Counted from the stretch's first letter, positions 8,616 through 21,929 are shown. The stretch is DNA of 64,000 nucleotides from Alkalispirillum mobile (GCF_003664325.1 NZ_RCDA01000004.1:1-64000); one strand, 5' to 3'. The notes: a model not told the origin generated them from the letters alone. Made by a program: numbers and translations.

Positions 8616-9308
8616 ATGACCGATTACAAGATTGCACCGTCTATTCTTTCCGCCGATTTCGCCCGTCTGGGCGAGGAGGTGGATGCCGTGCTCGCCGCCG
8701 GTGCGGACATGGTGCACTTCGACGTCATGGATAATCATTACGTCCCCAACCTCACCATCGGCCCCCTGGTCTGCGAGGCCCTGCGCAAGCACGGGGTGAC
8801 CGCGCCCATCGACGTGCACCTGATGGTCAAGCCGGTGGACCGGATCATCCCGGACTTCGCCGAGGCGGGGGCCGACTACATCACCTTCCACCCGGAGGCC
8901 AGTGAGCACATCGACCGTAGCCTGCAGCTGGTGCGTGACTGCGGCTGCAAGGCGGGCCTGGTGTTCAATCCGGCCACGCCGCTGGATGTGCTCCGCTACG
9001 TGATGGACAAGATCGACATGGTGTTGCTGATGTCGGTGAACCCCGGTTTCGGCGGGCAGAAGTTCATCCCCGGCACGCTGGACAAGCTGCGCGAGGCCCG
9101 TGCCCTGATCGACGCCTCGGGCCGGGCTATCCGCCTGGAGGTGGACGGTGGCGTGAAGACGGACAACATCCGGGCGGTGGCCGAGGCCGGGGCCGACACC
9201 TTTGTCGCCGGGTCCGCCATCTTCGGAACAGACGATTACCAGAAAACCATAGAAAACATGCGGGCGGAACTGGCCCGGGCACAGCGTCCCGGGACCACTG
9301 CCTCATGA
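8616..9308 (+). CDS. rpe: Ribulose-phosphate 3-epimerase
   Basis: The 230-residue TIM-barrel enzyme begins [21 protein letters not shown]. It has the metal-binding segments [12 protein letters not shown] and DVHLMVKP, then [12 protein letters not shown] and LEVDGGV near the C-terminus. It interconverts ribulose-5-phosphate and xylulose-5-phosphate, regenerating the Calvin-cycle acceptor. The ATG follows a GAGGAGA ribosome-binding site. It lies 61 bases upstream of prk, so both are probably one transcript downstream of cbbR. Confidence 0.97.
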   Translation: MTDYKIAPSILSADFARLGEEVDAVLAAGADMVHFDVMDNHYVPNLTIGPLVCEALRKHGVTAPIDVHLMVKPVDRIIPDFAEAGADYITFHPEASEHIDRSLQLVRDCGCKAGLVFNPATPLDVLRYVMDKIDMVLLMSVNPGFGGQKFIPGTLDKLREARALIDASGRAIRLEVDGGVKTDNIRAVAEAGADTFVAGSAIFGTDDYQKTIENMRAELARAQRPGTTAS

Positions 9309-9369
9309 AACCAGACCGCGCGTGATCGACCCGTAGAGGTGGGCGCCGCGGCCGCAGGAGGAGTCAAGC

Positions 9370-10248
9370 ATGTCCAGGAAATACCCCATCATTGCCGTGA
9401 CCGGGTCCTCGGGCGCCGGGACCAGTACCGTCAAGGATGCCTTCGAGCACATCTTTCACCGCGAGCATGTCAGCCCGTGCGTCATCGAGGGTGACAGCCT
9501 GCACCGCTTCAACCGGCAGGAGATGAAGGAGGCCATCGTCCAGGCCAACCGGGAGGGCCGTAACCTCAGTCACTTCGGCCCGGAGGCCAACCTGTTCGAA
9601 AAGCTGGAACAGACCTTCCGCGAGTACTCCGAGACCGGCAGCTGCGAGCGGCGCTACTATGTGCACAACGAGGAGGAGTCGGTGCTGCACGGGGTGCGGC
9701 CCGGGGAGTTCACGCCGTGGGAGCGGGTGGAGCCGGGGACCGACGTGCTTTTCTACGAGGGCCTGCACGGCGGCGTGGTCACGGAGGATGTGGACGTGGC
9801 CCGCTGGGTGGACCTGCTGATCGGCGTGGTGCCCATCGTCAACCTGGAGTGGATCCAGAAGATCCACCGGGATGAGGCCGAGCGGGGTTATACCGCCGAG
9901 AAGACGGTGGACACCATCCTGCGCCGCATGCCGGACTACGTCACCTGCCTGACACCGCAGTTCTCGCGCACGGACATCAACTTCCAGCGGGTGCCGCTGG
10001 TGGACACCTCCAACCCCTTCATTGCGCGCGATATCCCCACGCTGGATGAGAGCTTCGTGGTGATCCGCTTCCGCAAACCGGAGAAGTTCGGCATCGACTT
10101 CCCCTATTTGCTGAACATGATCAACGATTCGTTCATGGCCCGGCGCAACACCATCGTGGTGCCCGGCGGCAAGATGGGTTTCGCCATGGAGCTGATCCTG
10201 ACGCCCATCATCCACGAGCTGGTGGAGCGGCGCACCCGGCTGACCTGA
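9370..10248 (+). CDS. prk: Phosphoribulokinase, class I
   Basis: The 292-residue protein begins MSRKYPIIAVTGSSGAGTST, with the P-loop GSSGAGTST near residue 12. The following GDSLHRFNRQEM segment contains acidic and basic residues that bind ribulose-5-phosphate and ATP. The length is typical of the octameric bacterial (class I) enzyme. It makes ribulose-1,5-bisphosphate, the RuBisCO substrate, so it is the Calvin-cycle committing step. AGGAGGAG ribosome-binding sequence; follows rpe. Confidence 0.97.
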   Translation: MSRKYPIIAVTGSSGAGTSTVKDAFEHIFHREHVSPCVIEGDSLHRFNRQEMKEAIVQANREGRNLSHFGPEANLFEKLEQTFREYSETGSCERRYYVHNEEESVLHGVRPGEFTPWERVEPGTDVLFYEGLHGGVVTEDVDVARWVDLLIGVVPIVNLEWIQKIHRDEAERGYTAEKTVDTILRRMPDYVTCLTPQFSRTDINFQRVPLVDTSNPFIARDIPTLDESFVVIRFRKPEKFGIDFPYLLNMINDSFMARRNTIVVPGGKMGFAMELILTPIIHELVERRTRLT

Positions 10249-10273
10249 GGCCGGGCCCGGGCCGGCGCCCTGC

Positions 10274-10777
10274 TCAGTCGGCCCGGACCTCGCCCAGGAA
10301 GCGGGCGAAGGTCTCGCACAGCCAGGGCAGGGTCTCGTTGAGGTCGTGACCGGCGTCCAGCACGTGGAGTCTGGCCCGGTGCGCCCGCGCCAGGCGGATG
10401 CCGTTGTCCACGGGGACGATGGCGTCGTTCCAGCCGTGCACCACGGTCATCCGCCGCGCCCGGCAGCGGGGCTCGGCCGGGTAGCCGGGCATGTAGAGCG
10501 CCGGGGCCAGCAGGAACAGCCCGTCCACGGCGACCCGCTCCGCGGCGACCGCGGAGACATACCCCCCCATGCTGGAGCCCACCAGCACCAACGGCCGGCG
10601 CCGCTGCTCCGGTGCCAGAGCGAGCAGCTGGCGCACCCGCTCATCCGGGTCGAAGGTGTGGCTGTAGTCCGGGCTTTCCACCTGGAAGCCGGCCTCCCGG
10701 GCCACGTCGGCCAGGGCGCTGATCTTGCGGCCCCAGGGGCCGGACTCCTTGCCGTGGGCGAAGAATACGGTGGACAT
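10274..10777 (-). CDS. Small alpha/beta-hydrolase (YqiA/dienelactone-hydrolase-like)
   Basis: A 167-residue single-domain hydrolase. It has an N-terminal FFAHGKESGPWG oxyanion loop, the nucleophile elbow VGSSMGGYVS (Ser near residue 69), an aspartate in HGWNDAIVP and a terminal histidine in DAGHDLN, so the catalytic triad looks complete. The size and motif order match the YqiA/UPF0227-like esterases. The substrate is unknown. It is convergent with prk and lies 12 bases downstream of the OmpA-like gene, possibly as the third gene of that operon. Confidence 0.75.
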   Translation of the reverse strand: MSTVFFAHGKESGPWGRKISALADVAREAGFQVESPDYSHTFDPDERVRQLLALAPEQRRRPLVLVGSSMGGYVSAVAAERVAVDGLFLLAPALYMPGYPAEPRCRARRMTVVHGWNDAIVPVDNGIRLARAHRARLHVLDAGHDLNETLPWLCETFARFLGEVRAD

Positions 10778-10789
10778 CGGTTGTTAGGC

Positions 10790-14270
<3,481 letters not shown>

Positions 14271-14358
14271 ACTGCCTCAATGGGGCGCCGATTTCATTAA
14301 CAGCGCCGATATCCTGTTGTAACATTCAGGGCCCGGCAGACACCCGGTACCCGGGCTC

Positions 14359-15033
14359 ATGAAAAGCTACTTCTCATCGATCTTCGGGCGCTCGCCCGTC
14401 AGCCCCCTGCAGCAGCACATGGCCAAGGTACTGGCTTGTGCCGAGGCGCTGCTGCCGCTGTTCAAGGCGGTCTCCGAGGGTGACTACAACGCCGTGGCTA
14501 CCGCCCAGCAGCGGGTCTCCGATATCGAACGGGAGGCGGATGCGCTGAAGAAGGAGCTGCGCGACAAGCTGCCCCACAGCATGTTCATGCCCTTCGACCG
14601 GGCCGACTTCCTGGAACTGCTGCGCGCCCAGGATCGCATCGCCAACAAGTCCAAGGACATCGCCGGCCTGGTGCTGGGCCGCAAGATGCAGCTGCCGGAG
14701 CCGCTGGTTGATCCCTTCATGGACTACCTGAACCGTGCCATCGATGCCTCCCGCCAGGCGAAGAACACCGTTGACCAGCTGGACGAGCTGGTGGAGACGG
14801 GCTTCCGGGGCGCCGAGGTGGAGGTGGTGCAGGAGATGCTCGACAAGCTGGATGCCATTGAACACGACACCGACCGCATGCAGGTGCAGCTGCGCAGCCT
14901 GCTGCAGAAGCTGGAGCCGCGCATTCCGCCGGTGGACGTGATGTTCCTCTATCAGCTTATCGAGCGCGTTGGGTCGCTGGCCGACCGGGCCCAGCAGACC
15001 GGCAGCCGCCTGCAGATCCTGATGGCCCGTTAA
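14359..15033 (+). CDS. DUF47/PhoU-like phosphate transport regulator
   Basis: The 224-residue, mostly helical protein starts MKSYFSSIFGRSPVSPLQQH and matches the DUF47 (PhoU-related) family in length and layout, including EREADALKKEL and LLRAQDRIANKSKDIAGLVLGR. Such proteins sit next to PiT transporters and are thought to gate or regulate phosphate uptake. The pit gene starts 14 bases downstream, so they are co-expressed. No clear Shine-Dalgarno precedes the ATG. Confidence 0.92.
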   Translation: MKSYFSSIFGRSPVSPLQQHMAKVLACAEALLPLFKAVSEGDYNAVATAQQRVSDIEREADALKKELRDKLPHSMFMPFDRADFLELLRAQDRIANKSKDIAGLVLGRKMQLPEPLVDPFMDYLNRAIDASRQAKNTVDQLDELVETGFRGAEVEVVQEMLDKLDAIEHDTDRMQVQLRSLLQKLEPRIPPVDVMFLYQLIERVGSLADRAQQTGSRLQILMAR

Positions 15034-15047
15034 GGAGTTACCCCACC

Positions 15048-16304
15048 ATGGAGTACGGTGTCGTCTACCTGGTGCTGGCCGCCGCGTTCGGGCTGTTCAT
15101 GGCGTGGGGCATCGGCGCCAATGACGTGGCCAATGCCATGGCCCCCTCCGTGGGTTCGAAGGTCCTCACCATCCGCCAGGCGGTGGTGGTGGCCGCGATC
15201 TTCGAGTTTGCCGGCGCCGTGCTGGCGGGCGGGGAGGTGACCGCCACCATACGGAGTGGCATCGTCGAGACGGGGGCGCTGGAGGATTCACCGGAGCTGC
15301 TTGTATTCGGCATGCTGGCGGCACTGGCGTCGGCCGGCACCTGGCTGCTCATCGCCTCCAAGCGCGGCTGGCCGGTCTCTACTACCCACTCCATCATCGG
15401 TGCGCTGGTGGGCTTTGCCATAGCGGCGGTGGGCTGGAGTGCCGTGCAATGGGGCGTCGTGGGCACCGTGGTGGCCAGTTGGGTAGTCTCGCCGGTGCTG
15501 GCGGGCATAGCCAGCTTCGTGCTCTTCCGCAGCGTCCAGTACCTGGTGCTGGACAACCCCGACCCGCTGCGTGCCGCCCGGCTCTGGGTACCGATCTATA
15601 TCGGCCTGACCGCCTTCGTCATCGCGTCGGTCACGATGGTCAAGGGGCTGAGCCACCTGGGCCTGGAACTCACCGAGGCGGAGAGCTACGGCTATGCGCT
15701 GGCCTTTGCAGCGGGCATGTGGCTGGTGGGCAAGGGCCTGGTCGCGCGCATCAGTATCGACCCCAGCGCGGACCGGGACTTCCACTTCGCCTCCGTGGAA
15801 CGGGTGTTCGGGGTGTTGATGGTGGTGGTGGCCTGCGCCATGGCCTTCGCCCACGGCTCCAACGACGTGGCCAATGCCATCGGTCCGGTGGCCGCGGTGG
15901 TCAGCGTGGTCACCAGCGGTGGCGATGTGGGCGCGCAGGCGGAGCTGCCCCTGTGGATCCTGTTGCTCGGCGGCGGCGGCATCGTGGCCGGGCTGTTCAT
16001 GCTCGGGCACCACGTGATCGCCACGGTGGGCAGCAACATCACCCAGCTGACCCCCAGCCGCGGCTTTGCCTGCGGGCTCGCCACCGCCGGAACGGTGGTG
16101 TTCGCCTCCGGCTTTGGCCTGCCCATCTCCACCACGCAGACGCTGGTGGGGGCGGTGCTGGGCATCGGCCTGGCCCGCGGTATTGCGGCACTGAACCTGC
16201 GGGTGGTGGGCGGCGTGTTCATGTCCTGGCTGGTGACCCTGCCGGCCGGCGGTATCCTGGCGATCTTCTTCTTCTATCTGCTGTTGCTTGCCTTCGGCGG
16301 TTGA
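15048..16304 (+). CDS. pit: Inorganic phosphate transporter, PiT family
   Basis: The 418-residue membrane protein has the duplicated PiT signature GANDVANAMAPSVGS (about residues 23-37) and GSNDVANAIGPVAAV (about 268-282), each within an inverted membrane repeat, with about ten hydrophobic helices. It imports phosphate (as metal-phosphate) with protons or sodium; a sodium-driven version would suit a haloalkaliphile but cannot be proven here. AAGGAG precedes the ATG. It is paired with the DUF47 gene just upstream. Confidence 0.95.
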   Translation: MEYGVVYLVLAAAFGLFMAWGIGANDVANAMAPSVGSKVLTIRQAVVVAAIFEFAGAVLAGGEVTATIRSGIVETGALEDSPELLVFGMLAALASAGTWLLIASKRGWPVSTTHSIIGALVGFAIAAVGWSAVQWGVVGTVVASWVVSPVLAGIASFVLFRSVQYLVLDNPDPLRAARLWVPIYIGLTAFVIASVTMVKGLSHLGLELTEAESYGYALAFAAGMWLVGKGLVARISIDPSADRDFHFASVERVFGVLMVVVACAMAFAHGSNDVANAIGPVAAVVSVVTSGGDVGAQAELPLWILLLGGGGIVAGLFMLGHHVIATVGSNITQLTPSRGFACGLATAGTVVFASGFGLPISTTQTLVGAVLGIGLARGIAALNLRVVGGVFMSWLVTLPAGGILAIFFFYLLLLAFGG

Positions 16305-16355
16305 CCGGTCCGGGCGCAGATTGGCCCTCCAGCCGGGCTTTGGTCATAATCGGGT

Positions 16356-17483
16356 ATGGCCGATGACCCCATGACACCCGCCGAGGGCTCCGGAGCGGCC
16401 CGCGATGGCGCCGGCGACAGCCTGTCCGCCCTGGGCGCACTGCGTCTGCCGCTGTACGGGCTGTTCATCCTCTCCATTCTCTACACCCTCTACCTTACAA
16501 GGGATATCGCGCTTCCCATTACGCTGGCGGTGCTGGCCAGTCTGCTGCTGGCGCCAGCGGTGCACGGGCTGGCCCGGCGCGGCGTGCCCCGGGCGGTGGG
16601 CGCTTTCGTACTGCTCTCCGGGCTGGTGGGGGCCGTCGGCGGGATCGGCGCGCTGGTGGCCAATCCCATGCTGGACTGGATGGAGGAGGCCCCCCAGGGT
16701 ATTGCCCAGCTGCTGGTCACCGACAGCGGAGTTTACGAGGCCTACGAGCGGATGACTCGCTCCGCCCGCGAGGTGGAGGAGACGGTGGAGGGGCTTCGCC
16801 AGGAGGAGGATGCAGACGAGGCGCCCACCACGGTAGTGCTGGAGTCTGAATCCTGGCGCGGACAGCTGGTGGTCAACGCCCAGCGCAACCTGGTCCGCCT
16901 GGCCCTGGCGCTGGCCCTGTGCTACTTCCTGCTGGTCAGCGGCGACCGACTGGCCACCCAGTTCATCGCCCAGCTGGGCAGCCGTGCCCGCCGTCGCACG
17001 GCGCTAACCGTTATCCGCCAGTCCCAGCGCGAGATCGCCCGCTACCTGATGGTGATCACGGCCAGCAACAGCCTGGTGGGGCTAGTGACCGGGCTGCTGG
17101 CCTGGGGCGTGGGTCTGCCCTCGCCGGCGGTCTGGGGGGTGGTGGCCACGCTCCTGCGCTTCATACCCTACCTGGGGGTGGGGCTGACGGCGGCCCTGCT
17201 GCTGGTGATCTCCGCCATCACCCTGTCCGAGCCCTGGATGATGCTGGTGGTGCCCGGCGGCTATCTGCTGCTGAACACGCTGGTGGGGTTCTTTCTGGAG
17301 CCCTACATCCACGGCTACCGGATGTCCATCAACCCGGTGGTGGTCTTTCTCTCCATCTTCTTCTGGGGCTGGCTCTGGGGGGCGATCGGGGTGCTGCTGG
17401 CGGTGCCGCTGATGACGGTCATCCAGGTGCTGCTTAGCCATATCGATGCCCTGAAACCGGTGCACCGGGTGCTGGCGCGATAG
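16356..17483 (+). CDS. AI-2E/PerM-family permease
   Basis: This 375-residue membrane protein has helices near 30-50, 53-75, 80-105, then an extramembrane segment with a charged [10 protein letters not shown] loop. Further helices cover the C-terminal half, including the family motif [11 protein letters not shown] and [34 protein letters not shown]. Family members export small molecules or act as Na+/H+ antiporters, so a role in salt or alkaline pH tolerance is possible but only inferred. It follows pit by 51 bases. No specific substrate can be assigned. Confidence 0.9.
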   Translation: MADDPMTPAEGSGAARDGAGDSLSALGALRLPLYGLFILSILYTLYLTRDIALPITLAVLASLLLAPAVHGLARRGVPRAVGAFVLLSGLVGAVGGIGALVANPMLDWMEEAPQGIAQLLVTDSGVYEAYERMTRSAREVEETVEGLRQEEDADEAPTTVVLESESWRGQLVVNAQRNLVRLALALALCYFLLVSGDRLATQFIAQLGSRARRRTALTVIRQSQREIARYLMVITASNSLVGLVTGLLAWGVGLPSPAVWGVVATLLRFIPYLGVGLTAALLLVISAITLSEPWMMLVVPGGYLLLNTLVGFFLEPYIHGYRMSINPVVVFLSIFFWGWLWGAIGVLLAVPLMTVIQVLLSHIDALKPVHRVLAR

Positions 17484-17593
17484 CGGGCACAGACCGACGC
17501 CCAGCGGCGGGTGCAGTAGGCAGGTCGCTAGGCGGCGCGGTACTATCCCCGGCCGATAATACCGGACCGTCCACCGACTTTTGGGGAGTTGCA

Positions 17594-18406
17594 ATGACCG
17601 ACCGCTACGCTGTGATGGGCAATCCCGTCGACCACAGCAAGTCGCCGGAGATCCACCACATGTTCGCCCGACAGACCGGCGAGGCCATCCAGTACGACCG
17701 CATCCTGGTGCCGCTGGATGGCTTCGAGGCGGCGGTGCGCGATTTTTTCGCCGACGGCGGTCGCGGCCTGAATATCACCGTGCCGTTCAAGGAGCAGGCC
17801 TGGGCACTGGCTGACCGCCGGGCGCCGCGGGCGGAGCGGGCCGGGGCGGTGAACACCCTTTACATGGCGGACGGCGAGCTGGTGGGGGACAACACCGACG
17901 GCACCGGGCTGGTGCGTGACCTCAGGGTCAGCCACGGGGTTGCGCTGGCGGGCCGCCGGGTGCTGCTGCTGGGTGCCGGGGGCGCGGTGCGCGGGCTGCT
18001 GCCCGTCCTGCAGGGCGAGGCACCGGCCGAAGTGGTGATCGCCAACCGCACCGTGGCCCGCGCGGAGGCGCTGGTGGAGCTGTTCGCCGACGGTGGCCGG
18101 CTGAGCGCGGTGGCCTTCGATGCCCTCCGCGGTCCCTTCGACGTGGTGATCAACGGCACCTCCGCCGGCTTGTCAGGCGAGTTGCCGCCCCTGCCGGCGG
18201 ATCTGCTGGCCGAGGGTGCCGCCTGTTATGACATGGTCTACGGGGACGGCCCCACGGTCTTCGAGCGTTGGGCTCAGGCGCACGGCGCCGCGGTGGCGCT
18301 GGATGGACTGGGCATGCTGGTGGAGCAGGCGGCGGAGTCCTTCCTGCTCTGGCGCGGCGTGCGACCGGAGACGGCGCCGGTGATCGCCGCCCTGCGCGGG
18401 GACTAG
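17594..18406 (+). CDS. aroE: Shikimate dehydrogenase
   Basis: The 270-residue enzyme begins [20 protein letters not shown], the shikimate-binding motif. It has [10 protein letters not shown] with the catalytic lysine, the NADP-binding glycine loop LGAGGAVRG, and [14 protein letters not shown] near the C-terminal third. It reduces 3-dehydroshikimate to shikimate in aromatic amino acid synthesis. GGGGAG precedes the ATG. It ends 33 bases from the convergent btuD. Confidence 0.96.
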   Translation: MTDRYAVMGNPVDHSKSPEIHHMFARQTGEAIQYDRILVPLDGFEAAVRDFFADGGRGLNITVPFKEQAWALADRRAPRAERAGAVNTLYMADGELVGDNTDGTGLVRDLRVSHGVALAGRRVLLLGAGGAVRGLLPVLQGEAPAEVVIANRTVARAEALVELFADGGRLSAVAFDALRGPFDVVINGTSAGLSGELPPLPADLLAEGAACYDMVYGDGPTVFERWAQAHGAAVALDGLGMLVEQAAESFLLWRGVRPETAPVIAALRGD

Positions 18407-18439
18407 CACCCCGGGTCAGCACTCCGGGGCGGCGCGCAG

Positions 18440-19210
18440 TCAGCGCGGCACGAAGACCGGTTGGCCGGCTACCGAGCCGGTGGCCAGGGGCTGACCGTAC
18501 AGCCGTTCCAGCGCCTCCGGTACCAGCATCTCGGCCGTGGGGCCCCAGCAGGCCTGGCCGTCCGGGTAGAGCAGCAGCAGCCGGTCGCAGTGCCGGGCCG
18601 CCAGGTTGATGTCGTGCAGGGAGAGTACCGCGGCCCGACCGCGCGCCACCTCCGCGTGCACCAGCGCCAGCACCCGGGTCTGGTGGTGCAGGTCCAGGTG
18701 GTTGGTGGGTTCGTCCAGCAGGAACAGCTCCGGGGTCTGGGTGAGCGCGGTGGCGATGGCCAGCCGCTGGCGTTCGCCGCCGGAAAGGGTGGCGATCAGC
18801 CGGTGTTCCAGCCCTGCCAGGTCAACCCGCGCCAGCGCCTCCGCCGCGATGGCCGTATCCTCCGGCGATTCCACGTCCCAGGCCCGGAGGTAGGGGTGGC
18901 GGCCGATCAGGGCGGTCTCCAGCACGGTGGCGGGGAAGCCGTCGTGGTGATCCTGAAAGACCAACGCCAGGCGCCGGGCCACGCCCTGTCGGCCCAGCCG
19001 GGCGAGTGGCTCGCCACCCAAGCGCACTTCTCCCCGGTGCGGGGCGCGCAGCCCGGCCAGGGTGTGCAGCAGGGTGGTCTTGCCCACGCCGTTGGGGCCC
19101 AGGATGCCCCAGCACTCCCCCGGTGCCACCGCCAGGTTCAGCGGCGAGCCGGGGGGGCGTTCCGGTATGTGGATGACCAGGTCGTCCATGGTGAGCAGCG
19201 ATGCGGCCAT
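18440..19210 (-). CDS. btuD: Cobalamin ABC transporter ATP-binding protein
   Basis: The 256-residue ATPase has Walker A GPNGVGKTT (about residues 37-45), the ABC signature LSGGERQRLAIA, Walker B LFLLDEPTNHLD and the switch histidine in LSLHDINLA. It belongs to the FecE/BtuD iron-chelate/cobalamin class. It is the last gene of btuF-btuC-btuD, one base after btuC. Cobalamin specificity is inferred from BtuF and the adjacent riboswitch-controlled btuB. Confidence 0.92.
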   Translation of the reverse strand: MAASLLTMDDLVIHIPERPPGSPLNLAVAPGECWGILGPNGVGKTTLLHTLAGLRAPHRGEVRLGGEPLARLGRQGVARRLALVFQDHHDGFPATVLETALIGRHPYLRAWDVESPEDTAIAAEALARVDLAGLEHRLIATLSGGERQRLAIATALTQTPELFLLDEPTNHLDLHHQTRVLALVHAEVARGRAAVLSLHDINLAARHCDRLLLLYPDGQACWGPTAEMLVPEALERLYGQPLATGSVAGQPVFVPR

Positions 19211-19211
19211 G

Positions 19212-20180
19212 TCAGCGGCTCCGGTGCAGCAGGTAGAGGAACAGTGGCACGCCCAGCAGGGCGGTGATCACCCCCACGGGTAACTGTTCCGGTGCGATGG
19301 CGGTGCGGGCCAGGGTGTCCGCCAGGGTGAGCAGCGCACCGCCGGCCAGGGCCGAGGCCGGCAGGATGACGCGCTGATCATTGCCCAGGACCAGCCGGAG
19401 CATGTGCGGGACCACCAGGCCAATGAAGCCGATGCTGCCGGCCACGGTGACCGCGGTGGCGGTGAGCAGCGAGGCCGCCAGGTAGACGGTCCACTCCAGC
19501 CCACGCACCCGGACCCCCAGCGCCGCCGCCTGCAGGCTGCCCCGCGCCAACACGTTGAGGCTGCGGCCCAGGGGCCAGGCGCAGAGGGTGGCGGTGAACA
19601 GGACCGCCAGGGCCGGCCAGGGCGAGCGGGCGTGGGAGAGATCGCCCATCAGCCAGAAGAGCATGCCGGGTAACTCCTGGCTGGGGCTGATCGCCAGGAT
19701 GAAGTTGATGGTCGCGCCCCAGCCCGCCGCCACCACCACGCCGGTGAGCAGCAGGCGGGTGGGGGTCCAACTGCCGGTGCCGTGGGCCAGGCCGAAGACG
19801 ATGAGTGTGGAGGCCAGCGCGCCGATGAAGGCTGCGCCGGAGACCAGGGCCAGGCCCAGCCCGGCCAGCATGGCGAGCAGGGCGCCCACCGCGGCCCCGC
19901 CGGAGAGGCCCAGCACGTAGGGGTCGGCCAGCGGGTTGCGTAGCAGCACCTGCATGAGCGCCCCGGCCACGGCCAGCAGGCCGCCGGTGGCGAAGGCCGC
20001 CAGGGCACGCGGCAGGCGCAGTTCCTGGACCAGGGTGGTGTGTAGCGGCGGGCCCTCACCCCAGAGGCCGGCCCAGACCTGTGCCGGGGTCAACGGCACA
20101 CTGCCCACCGCCACGGCCAGCAGCAGGCTCGCCAGGGCGGCGAGGCCGAGGACGGCCAGGGTGGCGGGTAGGCGGGTCAC
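19212..20180 (-). CDS. btuC: Cobalamin ABC transporter permease
   Basis: The protein has 322 residues from GTG 20180, which overlaps the btuF stop as GTGA; a longer frame upstream is only an overlap with btuF. It is a FecCD/BtuC permease with about ten helices and the family motifs LRLPRALAAFATGGLLAVAGALMQ near residues 52-75 and GFIGLVVPHMLRL near 250. It forms the membrane channel through which periplasmic B12 passes to the cytoplasm. Translational coupling on both sides indicates a single operon. Confidence 0.93.
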   Translation of the reverse strand: MTRLPATLAVLGLAALASLLLAVAVGSVPLTPAQVWAGLWGEGPPLHTTLVQELRLPRALAAFATGGLLAVAGALMQVLLRNPLADPYVLGLSGGAAVGALLAMLAGLGLALVSGAAFIGALASTLIVFGLAHGTGSWTPTRLLLTGVVVAAGWGATINFILAISPSQELPGMLFWLMGDLSHARSPWPALAVLFTATLCAWPLGRSLNVLARGSLQAAALGVRVRGLEWTVYLAASLLTATAVTVAGSIGFIGLVVPHMLRLVLGNDQRVILPASALAGGALLTLADTLARTAIAPEQLPVGVITALLGVPLFLYLLHRSR

Positions 20181-21118
20181 TCCTGCTCCGGGCGCCCGTC
20201 GCGCGCCTCGTCCAGCGCCTCGCAGAGGTGGCGGGTGCCCTCGAGGATGCGCGGGGTATGGCGCTGGAGCAGCGATGGGGGAATGAAGTAGAGGTTGTCC
20301 CGTTGCACGGCGGTGCTGCCCGACCAGCGGCGCCATTCCTCCACCCAGTCCTCGCGCTCCTCGCCCCTGCCGCTGGCCAGGATGGCCTCCGGGTCGGCCC
20401 CCAGCACCGCCTCCCGGTCCACCCGGGGGGTGAGCCGGCTGCTGTCGCCGAACACGTTGTCACCCCCGCAGAGCCGGATCGCCTGGCCGATCAGGTGCTC
20501 GTCGTTGACGGTCATCAGCGGCTGGTCCCAGATCTGGTAGTAGGTGCTCACCGGGCTGCGCTCGGCGTAGCGGGTCTGCAACGCCTCCCATTCGCCGCGG
20601 AAGGCCCGGGCGGCCTCGCGACCGGCGTCCGACCTGCCGGTGAGTTGGCCGAGCCGTTCCAGCTCATCGGCCACGTCCGCGAATCCCCGCGGTTCGCTGA
20701 CGTACACGGGCAGGCCCAGCGCTTCCAGGCGCTCCACCTGGGCACTGGGGTTGCCGCTGCCCCAGGCGATCACCAGGTCGGGCGATTTGGCCACCACCTG
20801 CTCCACGTCGATGCGGTCGTGGCTTCCGATGCGCGTGATGGATTCTGCCTCGGGCGGATAGTCGCTGAACCCGACCGTGCCGACGATGGTCTCGCCCGCG
20901 CCGACAGCGAAAAGCTGCTCGGTGATGTGGGGGCTGAGACTGATCACCCGTTCGGCGGGTTGGGACAGGCAGACCCGCTCGTTCCGGTCGTCCTCGACGC
21001 AGATCGGGTCGGCGGCCATCACGCCGCTCATGGGCGCCAGGACCAGTCCGGCGGCCAGGAGGCCGGTCCACCAGGGTGTGCGGGCATCGCCTGAATGGTG
21101 CTGCACGTTTGTTGCCAT
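20177..21118 (-). CDS. btuF: Periplasmic cobalamin-binding protein
   Basis: The 313-residue protein has an N-terminal signal peptide (hydrophobic core WWTGLLAAGLVLAPMSG, likely cleavage after VMA). The mature part is a class III binding protein: PAERVISLSPHITEQLFAVGAG, then VGFSDYPPEA and SPDLVIAW, typical of BtuF. It captures B12 delivered by BtuB and hands it to BtuCD. It heads the minus-strand btuFCD operon. A perfect inverted repeat (21205-21238) lies upstream. Confidence 0.92.
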   Translation of the reverse strand: MATNVQHHSGDARTPWWTGLLAAGLVLAPMSGVMAADPICVEDDRNERVCLSQPAERVISLSPHITEQLFAVGAGETIVGTVGFSDYPPEAESITRIGSHDRIDVEQVVAKSPDLVIAWGSGNPSAQVERLEALGLPVYVSEPRGFADVADELERLGQLTGRSDAGREAARAFRGEWEALQTRYAERSPVSTYYQIWDQPLMTVNDEHLIGQAIRLCGGDNVFGDSSRLTPRVDREAVLGADPEAILASGRGEEREDWVEEWRRWSGSTAVQRDNLYFIPPSLLQRHTPRILEGTRHLCEALDEARDGRPEQE

Positions 21119-21204
21119 CCTGTCGGGTTACGAGGGCCATGCCGGCATCCGGTACGCGGGGGGCGCCGGCTGGCGGGGTGGGTAGGAGAACGAAACCTAG
21201 CAAC

Positions 21205-21238
21205 CGGCCACGGGAGCGTCAAACCGGGCCCGTGGCCG
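21205..21238. promoter_or_regulatory. Perfect 10-bp inverted repeat between btuF and the phosphatase gene
   Basis: CGGCCACGGG (21205-21214) and CCCGTGGCCG (21229-21238) are perfectly complementary across a 14-base spacer, in the divergent promoter region. It could be an operator or an RNA hairpin in either leader. No typical terminator T-run follows. Confidence 0.5.
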
Positions 21239-21286
21239 CGCACTGGGTGTATCCTTATCGCGCTGTCTCTGCTGTGGAGTGATGCT

Positions 21287-21901
21287 TTGAACGAGCACCC
21301 CTTGTACGTGGACCTGTTGCGCCATGGTGAGCCCGAGGGCGGCCGGAAGTACCGCGGTCGTCTGGATGACCCCCTGTCCGAGACCGGCTGGGAGCAACTC
21401 CGTGATGCGGTGTCGGGGGGCTGCCGCTGGGATGCAGTGATCAGCTCGCCGTTACGCCGGTGTGCGGCCTTTGCCCGGGAGTACAGTCACCGTCAGGGCC
21501 TGCCCCTGCACCTGGAGTCGTACTTCAAGGAGATCGATTTCGGTCGCTGGGAGGGGTGGCGCCCGGAAGCCTTGATGGAGGCGGAGGGTGACCGCCTGAA
21601 TGCCTTCTGGCGGGACCCCCGCAACAACCCGCCGCCCGAGGGGGAGACGCTGGAGGCGCTGCACGCCCGGCTGGCGAGGGGGTGGCACCGGTGGGTCGCG
21701 GAGCCGCCGGGGCAGCGCCTGCTGGTGGTGTGCCACGGGGGCGTGATCCGTGTGCTGCTGGCCGAGGCGCTGGGAGGGGACCCGGGGCACCTGCTGAGCC
21801 GGCTTCAGGTGCCCTATGCCTGCATGACCCGTCTGCGCGTGGACCGGGTAGGGGGCGAACCGGTGGCAACCCTGCTCGCCCATGGCCGTCCCGGGGTCTG
21901 A
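21287..21901 (+). CDS. cobC: Histidine phosphatase, probably alpha-ribazole phosphatase (CobC-like)
   Basis: The protein has 204 residues from TTG 21287. GGAG lies 7 bases upstream, and the frame upstream of it looks non-coding. Motifs of the phosphoglycerate-mutase-like fold are visible: LLRHGEPEGG with the phospho-accepting histidine near residue 14, SSPLRRC, FKEIDFGRWEG, and VVCHGGVIR with the second histidine. CobC removes phosphate from alpha-ribazole-phosphate in assembly of the lower B12 loop. The family is functionally mixed, but position between btuFCD and a riboswitch-controlled btuB favours a cobalamin role. Confidence 0.75.
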   Translation: MNEHPLYVDLLRHGEPEGGRKYRGRLDDPLSETGWEQLRDAVSGGCRWDAVISSPLRRCAAFAREYSHRQGLPLHLESYFKEIDFGRWEGWRPEALMEAEGDRLNAFWRDPRNNPPPEGETLEALHARLARGWHRWVAEPPGQRLLVVCHGGVIRVLLAEALGGDPGHLLSRLQVPYACMTRLRVDRVGGEPVATLLAHGRPGV

Positions 21902-21929
21902 CCCGGCACGCTGACGTTGGACAAGGAAT

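Noticed and set aside
14288-14330. Direct repeat of GCGCCGAT upstream of the DUF47-pit genes as a Pho box
   Set aside because: The repeat unit does not resemble the PhoB half-site, so a Pho-regulon assignment is unsupported.
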